This document shows positions 7,761 through 15,780 of a DNA stretch of 19,076 nucleotides, one piece after another. Every line of letters starts with the position of its first letter. Position 1 is the first letter of the stretch. Location of the stretch: the NCBI GenBank assembly GCA_900319895.1, contig ONQK01000155.1, positions 1 through 19,076 of the forward strand, read 5' to 3'. Position numbers and translations under genes: made by a program. The notes under the pieces were generated by a model. It ran no database searches and was not told the origin of the DNA. It saw nothing but the letters and a program-made list of their open reading frames with translations. Origin of the DNA: an uncultured Prevotella sp. (GTDB taxonomy: Bacteria; Bacteroidota; Bacteroidia; Bacteroidales; Bacteroidaceae).

Positions 7761-9014
7761 ATGATTTCTATTAGCGAGTTTAATTTTTCCGGCAAGAAAG
7801 CCATTGTGCGTGTTGACTTCAATGTGCCGTTGGATGAAAACGGGAACATTACAGACGATACGCGTATCCGTGGTGCGCTGCCTACGTTGAAAAAGATCCT
7901 GAATGACGGTGGTGCATTGATCATGATGAGCCACATGGGGAAGCCTAAAGGCAAAGTGAATCCGAAATTGTCGCTCAAACAAATAGTAGAAGCTGTCTCG
8001 GCGCAGCTGGGCGTCGAGGTTAAGTTTGCCGAGGACAGCGGGTGTGCCCAGGCCCAGGCCCAGGCCTTGAAGGGCGGCGAGGCTCTTTTGCTGGAGAATC
8101 TCCGTTTTTATGCAGAAGAGGAGGGCAAGCCCGTTGGCGTGGAGAAGGCCGATCCGGGTTATGAAAAGGCGAAGGCTGAGATGAAAGAGAGGCAGAAGGC
8201 GTATGCAAAGGCTTTGGCCTCTTATGCCGACGTGTATGTGAATGATGCCTTCGGCACCGCCCATCGCAAGCATGCTTCAACGGCTGTTGTCGCTGACTTC
8301 TTTGACGAGGACAGTAAAATGCTGGGATTCTTGATGGAAAAAGAGGTGACGGCCATTGACAATGTGATGAAGAACGCCCAACACCCGTTCACGGCGATTA
8401 TCGGCGGCTCAAAAGTGTCGTCAAAATTGGCCGTGATACAAAATTTGTTGGATAAAGTCGACAACCTCATTATTGGCGGCGGCATGGCCTATACGTTCAT
8501 CAAGGCGAGAGGCGGGAAGATCGGCAATTCGCTTCATGAAGACGAACTCATTCCGGAGGCGCAGGAAATCATGGAGGCTGCCAAGGCGAAAGGTGTGAAC
8601 CTCAGCATTTCTGCCTCTACGGTTGTGGGCAAGGAATTCAGCAACGATGCTGAGCAAAAAGTGGTGCCTATCGATGAGATTCCCGACGGATGGATGGGGA
8701 TGGACGCGGCGCCGGAGTCTTTGGAAGAGTGGAAAGAAATCCTGCTTGACTCTAAAACAATCCTTTGGAACGGTCCGGTCGGCGTTTTTGAGTTTGAGAA
8801 TTTTGCCAAGGGAACAGGGGCGATTGCTCGTTTTGTCGCTCAGGCGACACAGGAAAAAGGCGCTTATTCGCTTGTCGGTGGTGGCGACTCGGTGGCGGCT
8901 GTCAACAAGTTCGGATTGGCAGATAAAGTCTCTTACGTCTCGACCGGCGGCGGCGCGATGCTCGAGGCCATCGAAGGAAAGGTGCTGCCCGGCGTTGCTG
9001 CTATTAAAGGCTAG
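7761..9014 (+). CDS. pgk: Phosphoglycerate kinase
   Basis: Pgk transfers phosphate from 1,3-bisphosphoglycerate to ADP in glycolysis. The 417-residue product carries VRVDFNVPLD at 16-25 and DDTRIRGALPT near 32-42. MSHMGKPKGK follows near 56-65, and LLENLRF and NDAFGTAHRKHAS (substrate-side arginine/histidine motifs) come later. The C-terminal nucleotide domain shows ILWNGPVGVFE, GGGDSVAAV and VSTGGGAMLE. Length suits the family. It is transcribed away from the SLC13 operon and toward feoAB, and ends at a strong hairpin. Codon use looks the same as in its neighbours. Confidence 0.98.
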   Translation: MISISEFNFSGKKAIVRVDFNVPLDENGNITDDTRIRGALPTLKKILNDGGALIMMSHMGKPKGKVNPKLSLKQIVEAVSAQLGVEVKFAEDSGCAQAQAQALKGGEALLLENLRFYAEEEGKPVGVEKADPGYEKAKAEMKERQKAYAKALASYADVYVNDAFGTAHRKHASTAVVADFFDEDSKMLGFLMEKEVTAIDNVMKNAQHPFTAIIGGSKVSSKLAVIQNLLDKVDNLIIGGGMAYTFIKARGGKIGNSLHEDELIPEAQEIMEAAKAKGVNLSISASTVVGKEFSNDAEQKVVPIDEIPDGWMGMDAAPESLEEWKEILLDSKTILWNGPVGVFEFENFAKGTGAIARFVAQATQEKGAYSLVGGGDSVAAVNKFGLADKVSYVSTGGGAMLEAIEGKVLPGVAAIKG

Positions 9015-9083
9015 GCATTTCGCCGTGCCGTCCTTTTGAAGAATTTGAAGAAAAGGGCAGGTCGTTTCTGTTGCTTGTCATAA

Positions 9084-9124
9084 TTTGAGGTGGTGGCTGA
9101 GAATCACTCGGCCGCCACCTCAAA
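9084..9124. terminator. Strong hairpin between convergent pgk and feoAB
   Basis: An 18-bp stem (arms 9084-9101 and 9107-9124) with two T-G wobbles encloses the 5-nt loop AATCA. The flanking ATAATT and AATTAT can extend it around a 2-nt bulge. No long U tract follows on either strand, so it may be an atypical or bidirectional terminator, or a 3'-end stabiliser. Confidence 0.65.
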
Positions 9125-9166
9125 AATTATTGATGACTTTGGATTATAATGGGCGTTTTTTCTCGG

Positions 9167-9214
9167 TTTCTGCTGTTTTTATGTTTAAGGTTTCTGTTGT
9201 TTTTTTATGTTTAA
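9167..9214. repeat. Short imperfect tandem repeat at the feoAB 3' end
   Basis: TTTCTGCTGTTTTTATGTTTAA (9167-9188) is nearly repeated at 9191-9214 with one substitution and two extra T. The second copy runs into the feoAB stop codon (9211-9213). Confidence 0.6.
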
Positions 9215-11637
9215 AACACGCTTCCGACTTGGTAGACTATTGCGGAGATGCCCCATGCCAGTCCTGTGGTGTAGAAAGCGGTGAAGAGCGCCCACTTCCA
9301 CGAGCCTGTCTCGCCTTTCACGGCAGCGATTGTAGCAATACAGGGGAAGTAAAGTAAAATAAACAGCAGGAAGCTGTAGGCTGTGAGTGGCGTGATGCCG
9401 TCTGCCAGCATTTGTTGGTGTAGCCGGGCGTATTTCTTGGTGTCTTCGCTGTAGGTCTCGTCATCGGCAAAGCTCTCGTCTTCGGCATACAATACGCCCA
9501 GGGTTGATGCTACGATTTCCTTGGCTCCGGTACCCGACAAAATGGCTACGTCCAATTTCCAGTTGAAGCCCTGCGGCCTGAACAGAGGATCGACGGCTTT
9601 TCCAATGTGTCCGATGTAGCTGTCTTCCATGTTTTCAACATGAGAAATAAAATGATTTCCCTTGTCCTGGCTGTTGGCAGGCCCGAAATAGCCCAAAGCC
9701 CATACTAAAATGGATGCTACGAGGATGATGCCGCCCATTTTCTTGAGATACTGCTTGCCTTTTTCCCATGTATGGCGCACGGTGGCCTTCCAAGTGGGGA
9801 AACGATAGGGCGGCAGCTCCATGACAAACGGTGTGTCTTCGCTCTTGATCAGGTGGCTGCTGAATATCCTGCTTAGTGCCATGGCCATGAGAATGCCGAT
9901 GAAATAGAGCGAAATCATGATTGTGCTGCGATATTGTGTCGCAAAAAACGTTCCTATTATCATGATGTAGATGGGCAGGCGCGCCGAACAGCTCATCATC
10001 GGGAGAATCAGGATGGTGATCAGGCGCGACCGGCGGCTCTCAATAGTCCGGGTTGCCATTATGGCAGGCACATTGCAGCCAAAGCCCATGATGAGCGGGA
10101 TGAACGACTTGCCGTGCAGGCCGATTTTATGCATGAGCCTGTCCATGATGAATGCCGCGCGCGCCATGTATCCGCAGTCTTCCATGAATGAGATGAAGGT
10201 GTACAAGATCAAGATTTGCGGCAAAAATACGATGACCGAGCCGACACCGCCGATGATGCCGTCGGCTATCATGTCTTTCAACGGTCCTTCTGCCATTTGT
10301 GTGCTGACGAGCTCTTTTAGCCATTCCACGCCGCTCTCAATCCAGTCCATGGGGTATTGGCCCAGCGAAAAAGTGGCCTCGAACATGACGTAGAGCAGGA
10401 AGACGAAGATGGGAATGCCCGCATACCTGTTGGTCATCAGCGTGTCGATGACGTGGGTGAGGTGATAAGTGCTTTTTTCGCCTGTCTTGTATTCCGCCTC
10501 TTGTAATGCACCATGTATGAAGCCGTATTTTGAGTTCATGATGGCTGTCTCGCTGTCTTCTTTGGTCTCTTCCTTGATTTGGGCGGCTGCCTTGTCGCGG
10601 ACTTTGATCAATTGTTGATGGTTGGGGAGGGTAGAAATCAGCTTTTCAGCATCACTGTCGTGTTCTAAAAGCTTGATGGCAAGATACCTGATGGAGTAGC
10701 GGTGGCGGATTTCCTCGTCGTTCTTCAGTTCCTCTTTTACCGCCTCGATGCCTTCTTCCACGCTGTGTCCGTGGTTGATGTGAATGTGGCGGAAGTCGGG
10801 GCGTGCGTCTTCTGTGCCTTCGTAAAGCTCGATGATGATGTCGAGGAGTTCCTCGATGCCTCTGCCCGATGTGAATACGGTGGGAATCATCGGGACGCCG
10901 AACAGCACGCTGAGCTTTTTATAGTCGATGTAATCGCCGCGTTTCTCGGTCTCGTCGTACATGTTGAGCGCACAGACCATGCGCAGGTGCATGTCGATGA
11001 GTTGTGTCGTCAGGTACAAGTTGCGCTCGAGGTTGCTGGTGTCGATGACGTTGATGACCACGTCGGGCGTTTTTTCGATAATCTGCCTTCGTACATACAG
11101 CTCTTCCGGGCTGTATGCCGAGAGTGAGTAGGTGCCTGGCAGGTCGACGAGGTTGAAGGTGTAGCCTTTGTGGGCCACTCGTCCTTCTTTTGCTTCCACG
11201 GTCACGCCGCTGTAGTTGCCCACCCGCTCGTGTGCGCCGGAGGCGAGGTTGAAGAATGAAGTCTTGCCGCAGTTGGGGTTGCCAATGAGTGCCACATTGA
11301 TGATCTTGTGCTTTTGCATCGCCTTGTCAAAAAGGTTTTGCTCATCTTCGATGGACCGGGTGTCCATGTCGCCTCCCAAAGAAACGTTGGCGACGGATTT
11401 TGGGCTGTCTGCCGCGTTCGACACAACCTCTATCATCGAGGCCTCATCGTTCCGCAGCGACACTTCATAGCCCATGATGCGGTATTTTATGGGGTCTTGA
11501 AGCGGCGCATGCAACAACACTTCAACAGTTTGTCCGTTGATGAACCCCATTTCGATGATTCTCTTCCTGAATCCGCCGTGCCCGAGCACTTTGGTTATTA
11601 CAGCGCGTTCACCGATGTGCAAATCAGATAATCTCAT
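9211..11637 (-). CDS. feoB: Ferrous iron transporter, FeoA-FeoB fusion
   Basis: The 808-residue inner-membrane protein takes up Fe(II) under reducing conditions. Residues 1-74 are a FeoA SH3-like domain, joined by a linker to a GTP-binding domain. The G motifs are GNPNCGKT at 119-126 (G1), DLPGTY at 165-170 (G3) and NMYD at 225-228 (G4). A helical guanine-dissociation-inhibitor-like region follows to about 390. The membrane part contains the Gate-type segments (GYMARAAFIMDRLM, GFGCNVPAIMATRTIE, SGTGAKEIVAST). The C-terminus ends in hydrophobic helices (PCIATIAAVKGETGSWKWA). FeoA-FeoB fusions are usual in Bacteroidota. It stands alone on the minus strand, convergent with pgk. A perfect palindrome overlaps its -7 element, hinting at metal-responsive repression. 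Confidence 0.96.
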   Translation of the reverse strand: MRLSDLHIGERAVITKVLGHGGFRKRIIEMGFINGQTVEVLLHAPLQDPIKYRIMGYEVSLRNDEASMIEVVSNAADSPKSVANVSLGGDMDTRSIEDEQNLFDKAMQKHKIINVALIGNPNCGKTSFFNLASGAHERVGNYSGVTVEAKEGRVAHKGYTFNLVDLPGTYSLSAYSPEELYVRRQIIEKTPDVVINVIDTSNLERNLYLTTQLIDMHLRMVCALNMYDETEKRGDYIDYKKLSVLFGVPMIPTVFTSGRGIEELLDIIIELYEGTEDARPDFRHIHINHGHSVEEGIEAVKEELKNDEEIRHRYSIRYLAIKLLEHDSDAEKLISTLPNHQQLIKVRDKAAAQIKEETKEDSETAIMNSKYGFIHGALQEAEYKTGEKSTYHLTHVIDTLMTNRYAGIPIFVFLLYVMFEATFSLGQYPMDWIESGVEWLKELVSTQMAEGPLKDMIADGIIGGVGSVIVFLPQILILYTFISFMEDCGYMARAAFIMDRLMHKIGLHGKSFIPLIMGFGCNVPAIMATRTIESRRSRLITILILPMMSCSARLPIYIMIIGTFFATQYRSTIMISLYFIGILMAMALSRIFSSHLIKSEDTPFVMELPPYRFPTWKATVRHTWEKGKQYLKKMGGIILVASILVWALGYFGPANSQDKGNHFISHVENMEDSYIGHIGKAVDPLFRPQGFNWKLDVAILSGTGAKEIVASTLGVLYAEDESFADDETYSEDTKKYARLHQQMLADGITPLTAYSFLLFILLYFPCIATIAAVKGETGSWKWALFTAFYTTGLAWGISAIVYQVGSVF

Positions 11638-11647
11638 GTGGAAAACT

Positions 11648-11671
11648 TTGTAATTTTCGGCAAAATTACAA
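11648..11671. promoter_or_regulatory. Perfect inverted repeat over the feoAB promoter, candidate operator
   Basis: TTGTAATTTT (11648-11657), spacer CGGC, AAAATTACAA (11662-11671): a perfect 10-bp inverted repeat centred about 22 bp before the feoAB ATG. It covers the -7 element and the predicted transcription start. It does not match the classic Fur box GATAATGATAATCATTATC well. A dimeric metal-dependent repressor such as a DtxR- or Fur-family protein is a guess from the location. Confidence 0.6.
11661..11668 (-). promoter_or_regulatory. Candidate -7 element of feoAB
   Basis: TAATTTTG on the minus strand matches TAnnTTTG and sits almost wholly within the right arm of the inverted repeat. The leader would be about 15-20 nt. 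No convincing -33 element is visible, as might suit a regulated promoter. Confidence 0.5.
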
Positions 11672-11837
11672 TATTTTTTTATGATTGTGCGGCTTCCTTG
11701 GGCTGTTTTGTTGAAAAATACCTAGAAAGGGGGATGGTATGGGAGGAATTGTCAGCGGCAATCATGATTTTTAATGGTTTTACCATCCTCTTGTCCTCTT
11801 CTTCCTTTATTGGATGAATGTTGTAATTGCCTGTGAA

Positions 11838-12551
11838 TCAGATGTTAAAGTATTGTTCTAGCTCTTTTTCTGCGCTTTGGCCCTGGTTGTTTAGGTCTTT
11901 GACTATTTTGCCGTTTTCAAGTAAGATGATGCGCTGGCTGATGTCAATGGTGTGTTGTAGGTTATGGCTGCTGATGAAAACAGTGGCTTCATTTTGTCGT
12001 TGGTAGTCAACGAGCATTTGTTTTAGCCTGTTCTGGCTTGATGGGTCGAGGAAGTTGAAAGGCTCGTCCAATACCAATAGTTTAGGCCTGCCCATCATGG
12101 CGGCGGCGATGCCCATTTTTTGCCGGTTGCCGGCCGAGAGGTTGCGGATGAGTTTTTTTTCGTCCAGTATGTCGTCATGGGTGAAGGTCTTGATTTGTTC
12201 GAGGAATTCACCGACTTCTTCTTTGTTCATCTGGTTGATCTTGCCGATGAACTCGAAAAACTCTTTGGGGGTGAGGAAGTCTATGAGAAAAGAGTCGTCG
12301 AGGTAGGCACCCGTGAATTTCTTCCACTCCTCGGTTTTAAAGGGGTCGATGCGGCTTTGCCCTTGTATTAGCTCGATGGTTCCGCTATCGGACTTGATGA
12401 GGTTGAGCAATGATTTGAAAAAAGTGGTTTTACCGGCTCCGTTATTACCAACGAAGCCGGTAATTTCTTGATGGTTTAGGTTCAGTTCATCAATTTTCAG
12501 TACGGTTTTCCCACCGTAGCTTTTGCTTAGGTTTGAGATGTTGACCTGCAT
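11838..12551 (-). CDS. ABC transporter ATP-binding protein without adjacent permease
   Basis: The 237-residue protein is a complete ABC ATPase: Walker A GNNGAGKT at 35-42, signature LSAGNRQK at 138-145 (a variant of LSGGQ), Walker B LLVLDEP at 158-164, D-loop FLDPSS, and switch histidine His196 in ISSHN. It resembles Bacteroidota ATPases that, as I recall, pair with a DUF5687-type membrane protein; the substrate is unknown. No permease gene lies on either side: feoAB is downstream and a small secreted protein is 35 nt upstream. The partner must be encoded elsewhere if this is a transporter. The ATG is at 12549-12551. It probably ends the operon that begins with the lipoprotein at 15752. Confidence 0.88.
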   Translation of the reverse strand: MQVNISNLSKSYGGKTVLKIDELNLNHQEITGFVGNNGAGKTTFFKSLLNLIKSDSGTIELIQGQSRIDPFKTEEWKKFTGAYLDDSFLIDFLTPKEFFEFIGKINQMNKEEVGEFLEQIKTFTHDDILDEKKLIRNLSAGNRQKMGIAAAMMGRPKLLVLDEPFNFLDPSSQNRLKQMLVDYQRQNEATVFISSHNLQHTIDISQRIILLENGKIVKDLNNQGQSAEKELEQYFNI

Positions 12552-12586
12552 ATGAGTTTTTTATGTGTAATTGTCGATTGTCCAGG

Positions 12587-13054
12587 CTATTTGAAGAATG
12601 TCCTGACCTCTTCTTTTGCTTTAATCCAGTTGGTGTCCATGGAGAACTGTGTGATGAACCGGTCATTGTAATAACTCGTCACGAGTTTCGTGTCAGGGTC
12701 GTGGAACAGCGGGTTGTGCGCCGCTGCCATTTTGAATAGTTCCATGATATGCGTTCTCTCTTTTTGCCTCTTTGCGTTTTTGAGGCAGTGCAGGTAGTAA
12801 TTGATATAATCATAGAGTGCGTATGCTTGTTCATCGAGCACCAGGACGGAGCTGTCGGGCATGACTTCCGAGGCTTTTTCTGCCATGTAGTTGAGCACGT
12901 CTACTTTGAACATGGCAATTTTTCTGGTCGAAAGGTCTTTTTTCTTGTCATTCATCACGTTTTTAGATAGTCTGAGGACTTCCTTGTAGACTTCTTGTGC
13001 CAGTGCAGTTTGTGTGAAGACACTTATTAGTGCGATAAAGATGATTTTTCTCAT
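12587..13054 (-). CDS. Small secreted protein of unknown function
   Basis: I do not recognise a named family. The frame is open from 13153, but the start chosen is the ATG at 13052-13054. From there the protein (155 aa) begins with a clean signal peptide, MRKIIFIALISVFTQTALAQ, cleaved near residue 20; the upstream 33 codons would bury it. The mature part is alpha-helical in appearance and rich in Lys, Asp, Tyr and Met, with no cysteine cluster or obvious catalytic motif apart from one Cys in YYLHCLKNAKR. Tyrosine-rich segments (YALYDYINYYLH, SYYNDRF) stand out. It starts 50 nt after the ruvC stop, and the ABC ATPase start lies 35 nt beyond its own stop, so all are probably co-transcribed. Likely periplasmic or exported. 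Confidence 0.75.
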   Translation of the reverse strand: MRKIIFIALISVFTQTALAQEVYKEVLRLSKNVMNDKKKDLSTRKIAMFKVDVLNYMAEKASEVMPDSSVLVLDEQAYALYDYINYYLHCLKNAKRQKERTHIMELFKMAAAHNPLFHDPDTKLVTSYYNDRFITQFSMDTNWIKAKEEVRTFFK

Positions 13055-13104
13055 AACTTTGTTGTTTAACATCCGATTGAATATATAACGTGTTCTTTTT
13101 CTGT

Positions 13105-13674
13105 TTATTGTTTGCTGATGCGATTTTGGTTTTTGTTGATGAAGTCCTTCCACCCCTTGAAGCTTTTCGTGCTCTCGGGTCGTCCCATTTGCAGGTAATG
13201 GCAGTAGGCGGCGGCGAGCGCGTCGGTGGCATCCATGAATTTGGGCATGTCTTTGTCGCTGATGTTGAGCAGGCGTTGCAGCATCCCGGCTACTTGTTCC
13301 TTGCAGGCTCTTCCGTTGCCGGTGATGGCCATCTTGATTTTTAATGGCGCATATTCGTGGATGGGGACGTCGTGATGGATGGCGGCGGCGATGGCCACGC
13401 CTTGGGCACGGCCCAGCTTGAGCATCGACTGCACGTTCTTGCCGAAGAAAGGGGCTTCGATGGCGAGCTCGTCGGGCAGGTATTCGTCTATGATGCCGGT
13501 GACCCGGTCGAAAATCTTGCCGAGCCTCAGGTACATGTCTTCCTCTTTGCGCATGTCGATGATGCCCATGGCAATCATTGATGCTTTATTGCCGACGACT
13601 TTGATGACGCCGTATCCCATGACGTTGGTGCCGGGGTCGATGCCCAATATGATCTTTTCCGCTTCGCTTCTCAT
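13105..13674 (-). CDS. ruvC: Holliday-junction resolvase RuvC
   Basis: RuvC is the dimeric endonuclease that cuts Holliday junctions bound by RuvAB. The 189-residue product has all four metal-binding acids of the RNase H-like fold. These are Asp13 in LGIDPGTNVMGYG, Glu73 in AIEAPFFGKN, and Asp148 and Asp151 in FMDATDALAAAYCH. The KMAITGNGRACKEQV segment is the DNA-binding part typical of RuvC. Its ATG overlaps the stop of the upstream metallo-hydrolase (ATGA, 13671-13674). ruvA and ruvB are not in the window. Confidence 0.97.
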   Translation of the reverse strand: MRSEAEKIILGIDPGTNVMGYGVIKVVGNKASMIAMGIIDMRKEEDMYLRLGKIFDRVTGIIDEYLPDELAIEAPFFGKNVQSMLKLGRAQGVAIAAAIHHDVPIHEYAPLKIKMAITGNGRACKEQVAGMLQRLLNISDKDMPKFMDATDALAAAYCHYLQMGRPESTKSFKGWKDFINKNQNRISKQ

Positions 13675-14315
13675 CTTTCCATGTAAGGATTGTATTTGAG
13701 CTCATTGCCAATGGTCGTCCGGTTGCCGTGTCCAGGCAGGACGGTGGTCGCGTCGGGCAGTTGGGCCAAAATCTTGAGGCTTTGGATGATTTGCATCATG
13801 CTGCCGCCGGAGAAGTCGGTGCGTCCGATGGAGCGTTCAAAAAGAGTGTCGCCGGTGAATAAAACTCCTTCAGCCTCGTGATAGAAACAAACGCCGCCTG
13901 GCGAGTGGCCGGGTGTGTGGATGACTTTCAGCGCCTGGTTGCCCACGGCAATTGTCTCTTTGTCTTTGAGCAGGTGTCCGACGGGAGGCTGCTCGTAATT
14001 GAGTTGAATGCCATAGAGGGCTTCGGCTTGCCGGGGAATGTTTTTGTACAGGTTCTGGTCTTCTGCTGCGATTTGGGGCAGTAGCCCGAAGGTTTGGTGC
14101 AGGAAGTAGTTGCCGAAGTTGTGGTCCAGGTGGGCATGTGTGACGAGCAGGTGCTTTGGGGTCAGTTGTTCGTCCTGGATGTATCTTTGTATGGCTGTTT
14201 GCTCTTGTTCGTAAAACGCGCCGCAGTCGATGATGGCACATTCTTTGCTCTCGTCACTTACCACATAGCAGTTTTCTTGCAGCATGTTGCAAACAAATCT
14301 TTCAATTTTTATCAT
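13671..14315 (-). CDS. Metallo-beta-lactamase-fold hydrolase (glyoxalase II/YcbL-like)
   Basis: This cytoplasmic dinuclear-zinc hydrolase is probably a thioesterase-like enzyme; its substrate is unknown. The frame opens at 14351, but the ATG at 14313-14315 is preferred because the conserved N-terminus (MIKIERFVCNMLQENCYVV) begins there and overlaps the rsmG stop as ATGA. From it the protein has 214 residues with the full metal set: His60, His62, Asp64 and His65 in THAHLDH, His137 in TPGHSPGG, Asp156 in FTGDTLF and His196 in LPGHGNRT. It lacks the C-terminal substrate domain of true glyoxalase II, as do the short YcbL-type enzymes. It sits between rsmG and ruvC in a tightly packed operon. Confidence 0.92.
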   Translation of the reverse strand: MIKIERFVCNMLQENCYVVSDESKECAIIDCGAFYEQEQTAIQRYIQDEQLTPKHLLVTHAHLDHNFGNYFLHQTFGLLPQIAAEDQNLYKNIPRQAEALYGIQLNYEQPPVGHLLKDKETIAVGNQALKVIHTPGHSPGGVCFYHEAEGVLFTGDTLFERSIGRTDFSGGSMMQIIQSLKILAQLPDATTVLPGHGNRTTIGNELKYNPYMER

Positions 14316-14935
14316 AATGGGAGGTAAATTAATGACTTTTCTTTGAACCATTCTTCGTCAAACCAAGTGTTGAGCGGTGTTGTCTCTGCAATTTTGCGGA
14401 ATGTGTGGATTTCGCCGTCCACATTTCCGCCTTTGAGGCACAAAATTCCGTTTTCGATGGCATTGATGTTCTCCTTGGATATGTTCTTGCGTATGAGTCT
14501 CACCAAGTCGGGCAGTGGCATGACGGCGCGGCTGACGACGAAGTGGAACTTTCCCTTTTCGTCTTCACCGCGCAGGTGTTTGATTGTCGTGTTCTTGAGG
14601 CCGATGGCTTTGGCTACCTCGGTGGCGACCAAAATTTTTTTCCCGGTGCCGTCGATGAGTGTAAAATGGCTTTCCGGAAACAGGATGGCGAGCGGTATGC
14701 CCGGGAAGCCGCCGCCGGTGCCGAGGTCAAGGATGGTGGTGCCTTGCTTGAATTTGATGGCCTTGGCGATGGCCAGTGAGTGGAGGACGTGGTGCTCGTA
14801 CAGGTTTTCGATGTCTTTTCGTGAAATGACATTAATCCTTTGGTTCCATTCTGCATACAAGGGATACAGCATGTCAAATTGTTGCCGCTGTGTCTCGTTG
14901 ATCTCGGGAAAGTATTTTGTGATGATGTCAACCAT
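14312..14935 (-). CDS. rsmG: 16S rRNA (guanine-527 N7)-methyltransferase
   Basis: RsmG methylates G527 in the 530 loop of 16S rRNA; loss gives low-level streptomycin resistance in several bacteria. The 207-residue product begins at the ATG at 14933-14935. The longer in-frame start at 14980 would overlap the lipoprotein gene and lacks conservation. Family signatures are NVISRKDIENLYEHHVLHSL (35-54), the SAM-binding LDLGTGGGFPGIPLA (69-83), the acidic strand FTLIDGTGKK, and VVSRAVMPL. It starts 13 nt after the lipoprotein stop and overlaps the metallo-hydrolase start by 4 nt. Confidence 0.96.
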   Translation of the reverse strand: MVDIITKYFPEINETQRQQFDMLYPLYAEWNQRINVISRKDIENLYEHHVLHSLAIAKAIKFKQGTTILDLGTGGGFPGIPLAILFPESHFTLIDGTGKKILVATEVAKAIGLKNTTIKHLRGEDEKGKFHFVVSRAVMPLPDLVRLIRKNISKENINAIENGILCLKGGNVDGEIHTFRKIAETTPLNTWFDEEWFKEKSLIYLPL

Positions 14936-14948
14936 GGTTTTTCTTGAT

Positions 14949-15752
14949 TTACTTTTTAAGAATATCCCGCAGGTCGTCATAGTCGATTTCTATTCTGATC
15001 TCTCCGGCGGCGTGCGGCGCGATTTCACTGTCGCAATAGATGAATGTAATGTTGTTCTTGTTCAGTATGAAGTTCTCGGGTGCATATACATTGGCATCTG
15101 CGAAGACGAACTCTTTTTCTTGTAGCTCTGCCAGTGTTTTGCAGTTGAATTTCCTCGTCATTTCTTTGACTATCAGCTCATGAAGTTGCTTTTCATGGTT
15201 TTCGATGAAGAGGTCGCCGAGCGTGACGATTTTTCGCTCGTTGACGTCGATGTTCCGTGCCAAGGTGTGGCTGATGCCGTGTGCACCGCCCGCAAAATAG
15301 TAGATGTCTGCCAGGTAGGTGACAATGTCTTCCCGCCCGTTTTTTGTTGTGGTGTTGATTTCCATGGCATAGTTGAGGCCTGGAGAGTCGGGCTCTTCTT
15401 CCAGGATGACGCCATAGTCTGTCTTGTAATCGTTGAAAAAACAGGTCACAAAGCTGTCGAGCACTTGTTTGACATCGAGTTTTTGAGCTGTTGTCGCCAA
15501 TTCAGGGTTGATGATGCCCGAGTGTAATATCAGATGGTTGATCTCATCGGCTTTCTCGCCTTTAGCATATTGAAAATTCAGCTTGAGGTGGCAGGATGGA
15601 TATTCCTTGCCTTTGATGAGATGATAGGTGGAGTCGATGACGATGCTGTCGAACTCAATGCCTTTGGCCTTGGCTGTTTTTTCCTGGCTCCCGCAGGCTA
15701 TGAAGGCTAAAGCCACTAGTGAGAGGAGGTATAATGGAGTTATTTTTTTCAT
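14949..15752 (-). CDS. Lipoprotein with DUF3298/RsiV-like domain
   Basis: The 267-residue protein has a lipoprotein signal peptide with lipobox FIAC, giving acylated Cys20 followed by GSQEK. The N-terminal half (about 30-150) resembles the DUF4163/PdaC-type module. The second half contains the DUF3298 hallmark YYFAGGAHGISHTLARNIDV, then a VTLGDLF segment and a closing EIDYDDLRDILKK. The DUF3298 fold is found in anti-sigma factor RsiV and in peptidoglycan-deacetylase-associated proteins. No sigma factor is adjacent here, so a signalling role cannot be claimed. It is probably anchored in the inner or outer membrane facing the periplasm. Its strong promoter (15781-15811) appears to drive the whole run down to the ABC ATPase. 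Confidence 0.82.
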   Translation of the reverse strand: MKKITPLYLLSLVALAFIACGSQEKTAKAKGIEFDSIVIDSTYHLIKGKEYPSCHLKLNFQYAKGEKADEINHLILHSGIINPELATTAQKLDVKQVLDSFVTCFFNDYKTDYGVILEEEPDSPGLNYAMEINTTTKNGREDIVTYLADIYYFAGGAHGISHTLARNIDVNERKIVTLGDLFIENHEKQLHELIVKEMTRKFNCKTLAELQEKEFVFADANVYAPENFILNKNNITFIYCDSEIAPHAAGEIRIEIDYDDLRDILKK

Positions 15753-15780
15753 TTTCTACGCATTTTTAATGCTTTTTGTG

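Noticed and set aside
11732..11788. Inverted repeat GGATGGTA/TACCATCC between feoAB and the ABC ATPase
   Set aside because: The loop is 41 nt and a competing small hairpin uses the same arm; no U tract on the minus strand, so neither terminator nor operator can be supported.
14343..15125. Plus-strand open frame of 260 codons opposite rsmG and the lipoprotein
   Set aside because: It spans the junction of two real minus-strand genes and its translation has no recognisable domain; it arises from codon bias in the opposite strand.
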